Origin: Bacillota bacterium
Lineage (GTDB): Bacteria; Bacillota; DTU065
Reading direction: 5' to 3'
Assembly: GCA_018435125.1 (NCBI GenBank)
Contig: JAHDNZ010000009.1
Span: 48,325 to 112,324 of the forward strand
Length of the DNA: 64,000 nucleotides
A model generated the notes under the pieces. It searched no databases. It worked only from the letters and a program-made list of their open reading frames with translations, and had not been told where the DNA came from. Positions within the stretch are counted from its first letter, which is position 1. The number at the start of each line of letters is the position of its first letter. This document shows, in pieces, positions 49,532 to 58,384 of this stretch. The position numbers were made by a program, and so were the translations under genes.

Positions 49532-50308
49532 GTGGAACCTATGATTTTTTATGATCCGAGGACTGTCGCACTAAGCTTAACTGGCATACACTGCGAACTC
49601 ATGTGTAGTCATTGCAAGGGTCATTATTTAAAAACTATGCAAAGTCCTAAGCAGGTACTTAGTCAAAAGAGCTTTGAGGCAAAGTCTTTTTTAATATCCG
49701 GGGGGTTTACCAAAGAAGGTTATCTGCCACTGGCTGAAAATAAAGAGCTATTATTAGAATTTAAAAATGCTAAACTTAATGTGCATCCAGGTTTTTTACG
49801 CTCTGAGGATCTGCTCGTTCTTAAAGAATTAGATGCGGTGGTATCTTTTGATTTTACGCAGGATCAAAAGGTAATTCAAGAGATCTACCATTTACCTTAT
49901 TCTCCGGATGACTATCTTTTACAATATGAAACTTTAATTAAAACTGGCCTTAAGGTTGTTCCCCATATCTGCCTTGGCCTTGGGAGTTTTGATGAAAAAA
50001 CTTTAGCCAGTCTGGTAAACTTAAATCCTGAAAAAGTGGTTTTGCTAATTTTTAGACCAACTAAACAAACTCCTTTGCAAAACAAAGCTGTACCTGCTAT
50101 ATGTGACTTAAAAAAGCTTTGGCTTAAATTTCGCAACGCTTATTCCGGTAAAATTATCCTTGGCTGTATGCGGCCGGGTGGAATATATCGCTTGCAGGTA
50201 GATAGCCTAGCCTTAGAAATAGGTTTTGACGGGATTGTAAAACCTTCACCAGCCTTAAAGGCTAAACTTGGAGAGGTTAAAACATTTAAGCAATGCTGTG
50301 CTTTTTAA
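49532..50308 (+). CDS. Radical SAM protein, LipS1/LipS2-type lipoyl synthase component
   Basis: Protein of 258 aa with a CxxxCxxC cluster motif (CELMCSHC near residue 26) and LTGIHCELMC, GCMRPGG and a CC pair at the end. Known biology: two radical SAM proteins, LipS1 and LipS2, together replace LipA in some archaea and anaerobic bacteria. The adjacent second radical SAM gene, ligase gene and gcvH support this. GTG (49532) or ATG (49541) may be the start. I cannot say which of the pair this is with certainty. Confidence 0.78.
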   Translation: MEPMIFYDPRTVALSLTGIHCELMCSHCKGHYLKTMQSPKQVLSQKSFEAKSFLISGGFTKEGYLPLAENKELLLEFKNAKLNVHPGFLRSEDLLVLKELDAVVSFDFTQDQKVIQEIYHLPYSPDDYLLQYETLIKTGLKVVPHICLGLGSFDEKTLASLVNLNPEKVVLLIFRPTKQTPLQNKAVPAICDLKKLWLKFRNAYSGKIILGCMRPGGIYRLQVDSLALEIGFDGIVKPSPALKAKLGEVKTFKQCCAF

Positions 50309-50323
50309 TTAGGAGGTGATTTC

Positions 50324-51217
50324 TTGCGGGTCTCTGCCGGTACAGCCTCGATACTGGGGCTAAATTCAATTAAGCAAATCTATCCACCTACAACTGCCTA
50401 TCTATTAACAGATGGGATTTGCCAGAGAAGCTGTGGTTTTTGCGGTAACAACAAGAAACTGGCTAGAATCACCTGGCCCGGATTTGATACGGATTTGATT
50501 CTCGAAAGATTAAAAAATTGTAAGGTACAAAGAATTTGTCTGCAGACAGTTGAAAGCATCACAGCTAAAAGACAAGTAAAAAAATATCTACCGGCTTTAA
50601 TTAATCTTGGAATACCTGTCTGTCTCTGCTCGCAAACAGGCGAAGAGTTTCTCCATTTAGGTTTAAGCAGGTGGACAGTACCTCTAGATGTTGCCGATCC
50701 TCTAGACTATAGCCAGATAAAAGGTGGTGACTTTTATAAAAAACTAACTGAGATTAAGAAACTTTCTCAAAAATACCAGGGGCAAATCGGTACACATCTA
50801 ATTGTAGGCCTTGGCGAGACAGAAGAACAATTTATTAGAGTTTTAGCTGAGCTTTATGAGGCTAAAGTGTCTGTAGGACTTTTTGCCTTTACTCCTGTTT
50901 TAACATCAGCCCTAGAGAACTGGCCTCGTCCATCGCTAGATTCTTATCGCCGTATTCAGATGGCCAATTTCCTCCTGGCAAAAGAGGCCAAAGCGTTAGA
51001 GAATTTTACTTTTAAAGATGGCCGGCTCATAGCTTTGCCACTTAAAAAAATAGAAAAAAGAGCTTTTGAAACCTGGGGATGTTTCGGTTGCAATCGGCCT
51101 TTTTATAATGAATCTCCGCAAGGTCCTTATTACAACTATCCAAGAGCTTTAACTGAAGCTGAGTTTTCTTCAGCACTTAAAGAAGCGAAGTTAAGCTTTG
51201 AGACTGACTCTACTTAA
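50324..51217 (+). CDS. Radical SAM protein, partner LipS1/LipS2-type lipoyl synthase component
   Basis: Protein of 297 aa with radical SAM motif CQRSCGFC near residue 33 and a biotin-synthase-like layout. The C-terminal block has CFGC-NRPFYNESP, which could bind a second cluster used as sulfur donor. AGGAGG is well placed for the TTG at 50324. It starts 15 nt after the preceding radical SAM gene, so the two are translated together. Confidence 0.8.
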   Translation: MRVSAGTASILGLNSIKQIYPPTTAYLLTDGICQRSCGFCGNNKKLARITWPGFDTDLILERLKNCKVQRICLQTVESITAKRQVKKYLPALINLGIPVCLCSQTGEEFLHLGLSRWTVPLDVADPLDYSQIKGGDFYKKLTEIKKLSQKYQGQIGTHLIVGLGETEEQFIRVLAELYEAKVSVGLFAFTPVLTSALENWPRPSLDSYRRIQMANFLLAKEAKALENFTFKDGRLIALPLKKIEKRAFETWGCFGCNRPFYNESPQGPYYNYPRALTEAEFSSALKEAKLSFETDST

Positions 51218-51258
51218 ATAGAAGCTTAGAGGTTAGGGGTAAAAAATGAGGTGAAGGT

Positions 51259-51939
51259 ATGAAAATCTACTTAGATCCTCCCTTAAAAGGAGAGGAAAAT
51301 ATGAAAAGAGATCTTGAACTATTGCAACGATCTGGTGTAGAACAAGAAGTCTTTTTACGTCTTTACTCATGGCAAAGACCGACAATCAGTCTGGGCTATT
51401 TTCAAAAGCCGGAAAAGGTTTTAAATTTTAAGGCTTTGGAAAAATACCGACTGGATTATGTAAAAAGACCTACAGGTGGCAGAGCGGTATTTCATTTTCG
51501 AGAATTAACCTATGCTATAGCCATTCCAAATAACTATCCCAATCTTCCCTCAGGTATTACCCAAGCTTATCGCTTTATCTCAGAACCAATCTACAAAGCC
51601 TTTATTAGTCTGGGGCTATCTGTGAAATGGGCTAGACAGGAAAAAAACGCTACCGAAGCCTGTTTTTTGGCTCCGGCTAGGCATGAAATAATTTTTAATG
51701 GGCATAAACTAGTTGGCAGTGCTCAAAGGCGAACAGCAAATGCCGTTTTGCAACACGGCTCGATTTTGCTGGAGGCCCAACCCGATTTATTTGCAGAATG
51801 TCTTTTGGGTATAGATAAAGAAGCTTTTATCAGGCAGCTAAGACAAAGAACCATGGTTATTCCAGTCTCAGCCTGGGATCTAAAAATACAACTCGCTGCC
51901 GAGTTTAGACGTTTGTTTCAAAAAGAGAGAAACAGCTAA
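51259..51939 (+). CDS. Lipoate-protein ligase/octanoyltransferase family protein
   Basis: Protein of 226 aa of the LplA/LipB/LipM superfamily. The substrate-site motif is KRPTGGRAVFH near residue 70, HEIIFNGHKLVGSAQRR holds the catalytic-region Lys, and QHGSILL follows. It is short and lacks the C-terminal domain of LplA, as in small ligases that act with LipS1/LipS2. Probable job: attach octanoate or lipoate to GcvH encoded upstream. Confidence 0.88.
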   Translation: MKIYLDPPLKGEENMKRDLELLQRSGVEQEVFLRLYSWQRPTISLGYFQKPEKVLNFKALEKYRLDYVKRPTGGRAVFHFRELTYAIAIPNNYPNLPSGITQAYRFISEPIYKAFISLGLSVKWARQEKNATEACFLAPARHEIIFNGHKLVGSAQRRTANAVLQHGSILLEAQPDLFAECLLGIDKEAFIRQLRQRTMVIPVSAWDLKIQLAAEFRRLFQKERNS

Positions 51940-51977
51940 ACAGAAGAATAAAAGTTAATTTAATGAAGACCTCACTT

Positions 51978-52005
51978 AAACTCAGCTAAAAAAAGCTGAG
52001 TTTTT
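51978..52005 (+). terminator. Terminator after the lipoylation genes
   Basis: AAACTCAGCT/AGCTGAGTTT with an A-rich loop, followed by T's. Confidence 0.88.
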
Positions 52006-52051
52006 AAAAATAAAAAAAGGAGTTTCTAACTTCAGCTAGAAGAATATACAC

Positions 52052-52072
52052 TACAATACTGACTGGTCGGTT
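52052..52072 (+). promoter_or_regulatory. -10 box and TetR-type operator
   Basis: TACAAT (52052-52057) is followed at once by TGACTGGTCGGTT, a motif common at autoregulated TetR/AcrR genes. Binding there would block initiation of the regulator gene. Confidence 0.6.
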
Positions 52073-52089
52073 TTGAAAGGTGGATCTTA

Positions 52090-52686
52090 ATGCAGATAAA
52101 AAAAGATGAAGTAAGACAAAGATTACTCAATGCAGCATGTAAATTGTTTGTTTCAAATGGTTATGTGGAATCCACCGTAAGTGATATAGTCAAAGAGGCC
52201 GAGGTTGGTAAAGGAACATTTTATACTTACTTTCGCTCGAAAGAAGAAATAGTTGGAGCAATTATAGATGAAGGTATGGCAGAGCTATCTGAGAAGACTA
52301 ACGATTATATGCTAGAGGCTAAAGATTCAAAAAAAAGCACTTTCAAAGCTTTTATCAGAGCTAATCTGGAGTTTTTTAGTGAAAATCAGGCTATTTTGAA
52401 ATTTCTTAATCGCGAGATGTCAGGTTATGCTTCCTTACAGAATAAGATAAAGGTAGTAAGAGAGCGTTATTTGGCATCTTTGCGAACCATTTTAGAACAA
52501 GAACTGCATATGGGAGGATTGAGAAAGGATCTAGAACTTGGTACGGCAACAGCTTTACTCTATGGTATGTTATATTCATCTGTCCTTAACAGTAGAGCTG
52601 ATTATCAGGGATTGTCACTTGAAAAGTTAGGAGAAAGTATCGTTGCCTTATTTAGGGCAAACATTTCAAATCCAGCTTTAGCTTAA
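52090..52686 (+). CDS. TetR/AcrR family transcriptional regulator
   Basis: Repressor of 198 aa. The N-terminal helix-turn-helix (about 8-55) reads LFVSNGYVESTVSDIVKEAEVGKGTFYTYFRSKEE in outline, with the diagnostic GKGTFYTYF. The C-terminal helical domain binds an unknown ligand. It starts 39 nt before a radical SAM gene and carries an operator-like site in its own promoter, so it likely controls both. Confidence 0.93.
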   Translation: MQIKKDEVRQRLLNAACKLFVSNGYVESTVSDIVKEAEVGKGTFYTYFRSKEEIVGAIIDEGMAELSEKTNDYMLEAKDSKKSTFKAFIRANLEFFSENQAILKFLNREMSGYASLQNKIKVVRERYLASLRTILEQELHMGGLRKDLELGTATALLYGMLYSSVLNSRADYQGLSLEKLGESIVALFRANISNPALA

Positions 52687-52724
52687 ACCTAAGCTAAAGC
52701 TTTGAGTATTCGGAGGTGTAGGTA

Positions 52725-54080
52725 ATGGGTATTAAAGATTCAATGACTTCATTTATGGTTAAGGAAATTGCTGATTATTTAGCCAAAGATCCAGAGAAAA
52801 ATGCCGATAGGTTGTTTGGAATTGCGAGGAAACTCACTAAAAATCAGCAGCATCTAGCGCAGATGGATGCGGTACAGGAAGCTATTTCCAAAGATGGTAA
52901 CTGGAAAGACTATTATCATCGTATTATGAGAGAGCTAGATCCTAAAGTCAGAAACACGTTTATTATTAATTACTTTGTTAAATCCTGTCTCTTAGGGGTT
53001 CCCAAAGAAAAAGAGATGGCTGAAAAACTAGGTGTTGATGTACCCTGGGCAATTCTTATTGATCCTACCGATCGCTGTAATCTACGCTGTACCGGTTGTT
53101 GGGCTGGTGAATACACCAAGAAGAATGATTTAAGCGATGAACTGTTAGACAGGGTAGTCGGCGAAGCTAGAGATTTAGGAATTTATGCTATTGTTCTTTC
53201 CGGTGGCGAGCCAATGACAAGGCAAAACACCATCTTCAAGCTTGCTAGAAAATACAATGATATGATCTTCCTTGCATTTACCAATGGTACTTTAATTACC
53301 GAAGAGACTGTAAAAAATATGCAGGAAGTAGCCAATTTCACTGTAGCTATCAGCCTTGAGGGTTTGGAAGATTCAACAGATAAAAGAAGAGGGGAAGGTA
53401 CTTTTGCCAAGGTTATGCAGGCCATGGATATGCTAAAGGAAGCAGGAATCCCCTTTGGAGTGTCGACTTGCTACACACGTTATAATGTGGAGGAAGTTGG
53501 CTCTGAGGAATATATCCAGACCTTAATCGATAAAGGTGCTTACTTTAACTGGTATTTTACCTATGTTCCTGTAGGTAAAGACGCTGATCTCTCTTTAATG
53601 GCAACTCCAGAACAAAGAGAATATATGTATCATAGAGTTAATAAGTTAAGAGCAAGTAAGGATTTATTCTTAATCGATTTTTGGAACGACGGTGGCTATT
53701 CAAACGGTTGTATTGCCGGTGGCAGGAGGTATCTCCATATCAATGCTGCAGGTGAAGTAGAACCATGTGCTTTTATTCATTATGCAGTTGATAATATTAA
53801 AGAAAAATCACTAGAAGAATGCTTAAAATCGGATCTGATGAGAGCTTATCAAAAAAGGCAACCCTTTAATGAGAATCTCTTATTGCCTTGTCCTTTGATT
53901 GATAATCCACACAAACTAGTGGAAATCGTTGAAGAGTCGGGGGCTCATTTTACCCAAACCAATGCAGATGGCCTTCATGAACTAGCTAAAAGGCTTACCC
54001 CCTACAGTGAAGAATGGTTTAGTAGAGCGGAGAAACTTTTAGGTAAAGAAAAGGAAACCGTTAAGCAGACGGAAAACTAA
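52725..54080 (+). CDS. Radical SAM protein with SPASM-like C terminus, TetR-linked
   Basis: Protein of 451 aa. An N-terminal helical region (about 1-105) is followed by the radical SAM domain with DPTDRCNLRCTGCWAGEY (cluster Cys near 118, 122, 125), VLSGGEPM, and a C-terminal part with cysteines at GYSNGCIAGG, VEPCAFIHY and LLPCPLID that may bind an auxiliary cluster. The product is unknown. No small precursor peptide gene was found beside it. Confidence 0.85.
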   Translation: MGIKDSMTSFMVKEIADYLAKDPEKNADRLFGIARKLTKNQQHLAQMDAVQEAISKDGNWKDYYHRIMRELDPKVRNTFIINYFVKSCLLGVPKEKEMAEKLGVDVPWAILIDPTDRCNLRCTGCWAGEYTKKNDLSDELLDRVVGEARDLGIYAIVLSGGEPMTRQNTIFKLARKYNDMIFLAFTNGTLITEETVKNMQEVANFTVAISLEGLEDSTDKRRGEGTFAKVMQAMDMLKEAGIPFGVSTCYTRYNVEEVGSEEYIQTLIDKGAYFNWYFTYVPVGKDADLSLMATPEQREYMYHRVNKLRASKDLFLIDFWNDGGYSNGCIAGGRRYLHINAAGEVEPCAFIHYAVDNIKEKSLEECLKSDLMRAYQKRQPFNENLLLPCPLIDNPHKLVEIVEESGAHFTQTNADGLHELAKRLTPYSEEWFSRAEKLLGKEKETVKQTEN

Positions 54081-54090
54081 TATAGTTGTA

Positions 54091-54134
54091 AAAGAGGCAG
54101 CAGCTTACTTTATAGGCTAAAGCCTCTTTTTTTT
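54091..54134 (+). terminator. Terminator after the radical SAM gene
   Basis: AAAGAGGC/GCCTCTTT followed by a run of T's. Confidence 0.8.
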
Positions 54135-54213
54135 ATGAATATAAGCAGGGAAGTTAAGCAGGATTAAACTAGAAATTGTAAAACATATAAGTATAGTGTA
54201 TAAGGAGGCTGAT

Positions 54214-54915
54214 TTGACTGTGAAAAGACTGTCTGTAGTGCTTCTTGTTTTCCTTATTTGTGGATTTGTCTTTGCAGGAGAAATATATACAGCCCCAAAA
54301 ATAACAGGTAAAATAGTTATTGACGGTAAACTAAATGAATGGACAAAAGTCCCTTTTATCAAGCTTGATTCACAGGATTATCTGGTTATTGCCAATAGAG
54401 GCTGGGAAGGCCCAAAGGATTTATCAGCGAAGATTTATCTTATGTGGAACGCAGATTATCTTTATATAGCATGTGAGATCACAGATAATGTCACTTTACA
54501 GGAAAAAACAGGGGCAACCATCTTCCAGGGGGATACCGTTGAAATCTACCTCAGGATGAACTTGTTTGAAGACGCTGGCAAGACATTTTATACCACAAGT
54601 GATTATCAGTTTGGCTTTACACCCGGAACAGATGCTGAAGCACCGGACTGGAATCTTTGGAATAATAGCCGAGGATTTGGAGATGTTTTACTAGAAACAC
54701 AAAAGACTGCCACAGGCTATACTCTTGAAATTGCCATTCCAATCTGGGAAATGGATATGGAGCTGGAACCATCTTTGGAAATTGGCTTTGATGTAGCTAT
54801 TGATGATGTGGATAACTTAGGAGCTCCTGATACCGAAGTGCAGCTTTGCTGGAGTAAATCAAGTGAAGGCTGGGCCAATCCAACTGTTTTTCAGACTTTA
54901 ATATTAGGTAAGTAA
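54214..54915 (+). CDS. Secreted CBM9-like (DOMON-type) domain protein
   Basis: Protein of 233 aa with a signal peptide (RLSVVLLVFLICGFVFAG). The rest matches a single carbohydrate-binding family 9-like domain: KIVIDGKLNEWTKVPFI, LMWNADYLYIACEITDN, FQGDTVEIYLRM and GYTLEIAIPIWEM. Such domains bind sugars or heme; no ligand can be named. AAGGAGG with normal spacing selects TTG 54214; GTG 54220 is the alternative. Confidence 0.82.
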   Translation: MTVKRLSVVLLVFLICGFVFAGEIYTAPKITGKIVIDGKLNEWTKVPFIKLDSQDYLVIANRGWEGPKDLSAKIYLMWNADYLYIACEITDNVTLQEKTGATIFQGDTVEIYLRMNLFEDAGKTFYTTSDYQFGFTPGTDAEAPDWNLWNNSRGFGDVLLETQKTATGYTLEIAIPIWEMDMELEPSLEIGFDVAIDDVDNLGAPDTEVQLCWSKSSEGWANPTVFQTLILGK

Positions 54916-54928
54916 AATTAATTGATCT

Positions 54929-54955
54929 AAAGCTCCTGACAAAGTCAGGAGCTTT
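54929..54955 (+). terminator. Terminator after the CBM9-like gene
   Basis: Perfect 12-bp stem AAAGCTCCTGAC/GTCAGGAGCTTT with a 3-nt loop. Confidence 0.9.
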
Positions 54956-54971
54956 ATTGAGAGGTGGTAGT

Positions 54972-55868
54972 GTGCAAACATTCAGAGAAAAAATCGCATT
55001 AGTTATAACTCAAACTTGGCCAAAGGTAGAAGAAAACCCTTTTGTTGGGGTTTGGGTAGAGCTATCGGCCAAACTTCTGGCAATAGCTATTATCATAGTC
55101 ATTCTTTTTTTAGTGAGAAAGCTTCTTGATACCATTATAGTTCGCTTTTTTCAGGGCCTTAGCAAAGGGAAAACCCATGTTGTACCAGAGAGCAGAATAA
55201 ACACTTTATTAGGAGTTTCAAGAAGTGTCCTGCGCTACGGGATCTATTTTATAGGTGCATTAACTATTCTGCCTGAATTCGGAATTAATGTTAATGCTCT
55301 TCTTACGGCGGCAGGGGTTGGCGGTTTGGCTGTTGGTTTTGGAGCCCAGAATTTAGTACGTGATGTGATCGCGGGTTTTTTTATCCTGATGGAAGGCCAG
55401 TTTGATGTAGGTGATTATGTGGCTGTTGCCGATAAAGAAGGTGTTGTGGAGTCTATAGGTCTTAGAACCACTACGCTGTTAGATCTTTCAGGTAGCAGGC
55501 ATATAATTCCAAACGGCGAAATTAAGCTAGTGACCAACAACATGGGAAGTGCCATGCGAGTTCTTTTAGACATTAATGTAGGTTTTGAAAACAATATCGA
55601 TGAAGTTAAACAAATGCTTGAGAGGCTGTGTCTAGATTTAGCTCAAAAAACGCCGGCTTTGGTAGACGGACCTACCTTGCTTGGGGTGCAAAGTTTTAGT
55701 GAAAAAGGACTGGTATTTAGGATCAAAGCTACAGCCCTACCCATGGAACAGTGGTCACTGGAAAGGGATTTAAGAGAAGCTTTTTATAGAGGTCTGATAG
55801 AAAACAAAATCTCAGTAAGTTATCCACGTTTAGAGATTATAAATGCAAAGGAGAAAAAAGATGACTAA
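54972..55868 (+). CDS. MscS-type mechanosensitive channel
   Basis: Small-conductance channel of 298 aa. Three membrane helices are visible, the pore helix being AAGVGGLAVGFGAQNLVRDVI in outline, with glycine packing typical of MscS. The beta domain (GDYVAVADKEGVVESIGLRTT) and a C-terminal cytoplasmic domain follow. It releases solutes on hypo-osmotic shock. The GTG start is preceded by AGGTGG. Confidence 0.94.
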   Translation: MQTFREKIALVITQTWPKVEENPFVGVWVELSAKLLAIAIIIVILFLVRKLLDTIIVRFFQGLSKGKTHVVPESRINTLLGVSRSVLRYGIYFIGALTILPEFGINVNALLTAAGVGGLAVGFGAQNLVRDVIAGFFILMEGQFDVGDYVAVADKEGVVESIGLRTTTLLDLSGSRHIIPNGEIKLVTNNMGSAMRVLLDINVGFENNIDEVKQMLERLCLDLAQKTPALVDGPTLLGVQSFSEKGLVFRIKATALPMEQWSLERDLREAFYRGLIENKISVSYPRLEIINAKEKKDD

Positions 55869-56145
55869 TAATCCGGAGGTGCCTCAGTGGGTTTATAGGT
55901 TGCAGCTATTTTTCGGAGTGTTACTTATCGTATTGGCGATTTTTCTCTACTATACGGTAGTTCCAAGGGGTCTTGATCAAAAGGTTCCCTTTGTTTTATT
56001 AGCCTTTGGAGCAGTTAACGTTTTTTTTGGCCGGACCTTATTTAGTTTGCCACAAAAACAAAAAGAACGGGCAGCGATGTTAAAGGCTGAAAAAGAAAAA
56101 GAACTTAAGAAACAACAAAAAACCAAGGAGAAGAAGAAAAAATGA
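55861..56145 (+). CDS. Small membrane protein of unknown function
   Basis: Protein of 94 aa with two hydrophobic helices (about 15-32 and 42-57) and a Lys/Glu-rich C-terminal coil. Its start overlaps the end of the MscS gene, and its stop overlaps the next gene as ATGA, so it belongs to one translational unit. Family not recognised. Confidence 0.75.
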   Translation: MTNNPEVPQWVYRLQLFFGVLLIVLAIFLYYTVVPRGLDQKVPFVLLAFGAVNVFFGRTLFSLPQKQKERAAMLKAEKEKELKKQQKTKEKKKK

Positions 56146-56354
56146 GTCCGCAAAAATTTTATCTGGGTGATATTGTCAAAATGAAAAAGCCTCACCCTTG
56201 TGGCGGCAATACCTGGGAAGTTTTGCGTGTAGGTATGGATTTTAGGCTTCGTTGTCTTACCTGTGAGCATGTGGTTTTAATTCCCCGGGTAAAGTTTGAA
56301 AAGGGACTAAAAGAGATTATAACAAGGGGAGCTGAGGCACCAAACCAGGATTAA
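56142..56354 (+). CDS. DUF951 family protein
   Basis: Protein of 70 aa with the family pattern LGDIVKMKKPHPCGGNTWEV and RCLTCEHVVLIPR; three cysteines and a His could bind zinc. In Bacillota DUF951 is often encoded beside mscS and ychF, as here. Function unknown; an RNA- or nucleic-acid-binding role is conjecture. Confidence 0.9.
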   Translation: MSPQKFYLGDIVKMKKPHPCGGNTWEVLRVGMDFRLRCLTCEHVVLIPRVKFEKGLKEIITRGAEAPNQD

Positions 56355-56368
56355 AGGAAGTGGCTTAA

Positions 56369-57445
56369 GTGGATATTGGCATAGTTGGCTTGCCAAATGT
56401 CGGCAAATCCACCTTGTTTAATGCGTTAGCTAATGCTAATGCCGAGGTTGCAAGCTATCCTTTTTGTACGATAAATCCTCAAATAGGCAGGGTAGCTGTA
56501 GCAGATGAGAGATTGCAAAAACTAGGTGAGCTGCTAAAACCGGAAAAACTTACCCCGAGCTCGATTCAGTTTATCGATATTGCCGGTCTTGTCAAAGGTG
56601 CTAGTCAGGGCGAAGGTTTAGGGAATCAATTTCTTGGCCATATCAGAGAGGTAGATGCCATTGCTCATGTAGTACGCTTTTTTGCCAGTGAAAATGTAGC
56701 ACATGTAGATGGCAAGCTAAATCCCTTAAGTGATGTTGGGGTAATCGAAACAGAACTAGCTTTAGCTGATTTAGAAACAGTAGAAAAGCGTAAAGAGAAA
56801 ACTTTACGGCAGCTAAAGACCGGTAAACCTGAATATAAAGAAGAATTAGCTGAACTAGAAAGGCTTAGAGAACTTCTTGGCCAAGGTATAAAACCCAAAG
56901 AAACACCTCTGACATCGCAATTGCAGCTTTTATCGGCTAAACCCTGTATTTATATTGCTAACATGGATGAAAATCAGATTATAAAACCCGAAGCAGTACC
57001 ATTTTACTCGGAGTTTGTAGCTTATGCCGCAGAGAATAAAACTCAAGTTATTCCTATCTGTGCTGATTTAGAAAGAGGCCTTATAGAACTATCAGCGGAA
57101 GAGAAAAATGAATATTTTCAAGCTCTAGGTCTATCCTATCAAAGTAGTCTTGATTTATTAATTGCCAAAAGCTACGATCTTTTAGATCTGATAACCTTTT
57201 ACACGGTAAAAGGGCCAGAGACAAGGGCCTGGACAATCAAAAGAGGTACCAAAGCACCTCAGGCTGCCGGCAAGGTTCATTCAGATATGGAAGAGGGTTT
57301 TATAAAGGCTGAAGTAGTTGCTTTTAATGCCTTGTTAGAAGCAGGATCATTTAATCAAGCTAAAGAAATAGGTTCTGTTCGCATAGAGGGCAAAGATTAC
57401 ACAATTCAAGATGGAGACGTGGTACTATTTCGGTTTAGAGCTTAG
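56369..57445 (+). CDS. ychF: Redox-regulated ATPase YchF
   Basis: Canonical OLA1/YchF of 358 aa, an Obg-family P-loop protein that prefers ATP. G1 is GLPNVGKST, switch II DIAGLVKGASQGEGLGNQFL, NMDE replaces NKxD, and the TGS domain ends IQDGDVVLFRF. GTG start after AAAGGAAGTGG. A second, divergent copy lies at 8179-9270. Confidence 0.96.
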   Translation: MDIGIVGLPNVGKSTLFNALANANAEVASYPFCTINPQIGRVAVADERLQKLGELLKPEKLTPSSIQFIDIAGLVKGASQGEGLGNQFLGHIREVDAIAHVVRFFASENVAHVDGKLNPLSDVGVIETELALADLETVEKRKEKTLRQLKTGKPEYKEELAELERLRELLGQGIKPKETPLTSQLQLLSAKPCIYIANMDENQIIKPEAVPFYSEFVAYAAENKTQVIPICADLERGLIELSAEEKNEYFQALGLSYQSSLDLLIAKSYDLLDLITFYTVKGPETRAWTIKRGTKAPQAAGKVHSDMEEGFIKAEVVAFNALLEAGSFNQAKEIGSVRIEGKDYTIQDGDVVLFRFRA

Positions 57446-57496
57446 TATAAATAACCGGCTCCTAGTCATTTGCCAAAGTAAAGGCTACCTAAGATA

Positions 57497-57521
57497 AGCC
57501 TTAAGGGGGACCTTAAGGGCT
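57497..57521 (+). terminator. Terminator-like repeat after ychF
   Basis: AGCCTTAAGG and CCTTAAGGGCT pair with one bulge; each contains the palindrome CCTTAAGG. A short T/A tail follows. Confidence 0.6.
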
Positions 57522-57542
57522 TTAATTATGTCCTATAAATAC

Positions 57543-57571
57543 TTGAGAATATATTCATAGAGTGGTATAAT
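57543..57571 (+). promoter_or_regulatory. rpsF-ssb-rpsR promoter
   Basis: TTGAGA and TATAAT with a 17-bp spacer and an extended TG motif. Confidence 0.88.
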
Positions 57572-57573
57572 AG

Positions 57574-57612
57574 GCCCGATGTCCCTGCTCTTTCTTTTTA
57601 AAAAGAGCCATA
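57574..57612 (+). promoter_or_regulatory. Possible S6:S18 autoregulatory leader
   Basis: The leader folds as ATGTCC, then GCTCTTT/AAAGAGC with a T-rich loop, next to a CCG. Known rpsF leaders bind the S6-S18 complex through a CCG-containing bulge. The match here is approximate. Confidence 0.45.
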
Positions 57613-57637
57613 GTCCAAGGGGAGGAGGTGAAAGACA

Positions 57638-57934
57638 GTGAGAGATTACGAGATGATGTATATCATCAATCCCACTGTTTGTGACCAGGAGGAGACCTTA
57701 GAAGAAGCAATTGCTAAGGTTCATGCATTGGTTACCGACAATGGTGGCGAAATTGTCAATGTTGACCGTTGGGGCAAGAGAAAATTTGCTTATGAGATTG
57801 AAAAAATTACCGAAGGCTACTATGTAGTAGCCAAATTTAAAATTGCTCCTGAAACTTTAACAGAGCTTAATCGTGTAATGAAACTAAATGAAGACCTAGT
57901 TCGTTATATGATTATTAACGAGGAGCTAAATTAA
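57638..57934 (+). CDS. rpsF: 30S ribosomal protein S6
   Basis: Protein of 98 aa with [29 protein letters not shown] and [14 protein letters not shown]. The GTG start follows GGAGGAGGTG. First gene of rpsF-ssb-rpsR. S6 forms a heterodimer with S18 in the 30S platform. Confidence 0.97.
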   Translation: MRDYEMMYIINPTVCDQEETLEEAIAKVHALVTDNGGEIVNVDRWGKRKFAYEIEKITEGYYVVAKFKIAPETLTELNRVMKLNEDLVRYMIINEELN

Positions 57935-57950
57935 ACGGGAGGGTCTAGGT

Positions 57951-58370
57951 ATGCTAAATCGGGTAATACTTATTGGCAGACTAACCCGTGACCCAGAATT
58001 GAAATACACCCCGAATGGTAAAGCCGTAGCTACGTTTTTTCTGGCGGTAGATCGTGGTTTTACCAATCAGCAAGGTGAACGGGAAGCTGATTTTATTCCT
58101 ATTGTCGCATGGAATAAACTTGCAGAGACTGTCGCCCACAATCTAGTTAAAGGTCGTCTGGTTGCTGTTGAAGGCAAGCTTCGTGTAAGAAGCTACGAAG
58201 CTAAAGAGGGCGGACGCCGTTATGTTACCGAAGTCTATGCTGATATGATAGAGTTTTTGGAACGTAAGGGTAGCGGTACTTCAGATGCAAATGATGATAA
58301 CCTTAGCTCCCTTGATAATGAAGGGTATGGTTCAGGCGGCGATGATGCGTTAGATGAAGTTCCCTTTTAA
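57951..58370 (+). CDS. ssb: Single-stranded DNA-binding protein
   Basis: SSB of 139 aa: OB fold (about 1-105) starting [20 protein letters not shown], an acidic/Gly linker, and the partner-binding tip DEVPF. It lies between rpsF and rpsR as in most Bacillota. Confidence 0.97.
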   Translation: MLNRVILIGRLTRDPELKYTPNGKAVATFFLAVDRGFTNQQGEREADFIPIVAWNKLAETVAHNLVKGRLVAVEGKLRVRSYEAKEGGRRYVTEVYADMIEFLERKGSGTSDANDDNLSSLDNEGYGSGGDDALDEVPF

Positions 58371-58384
58371 AGGAGGGTTAATAG

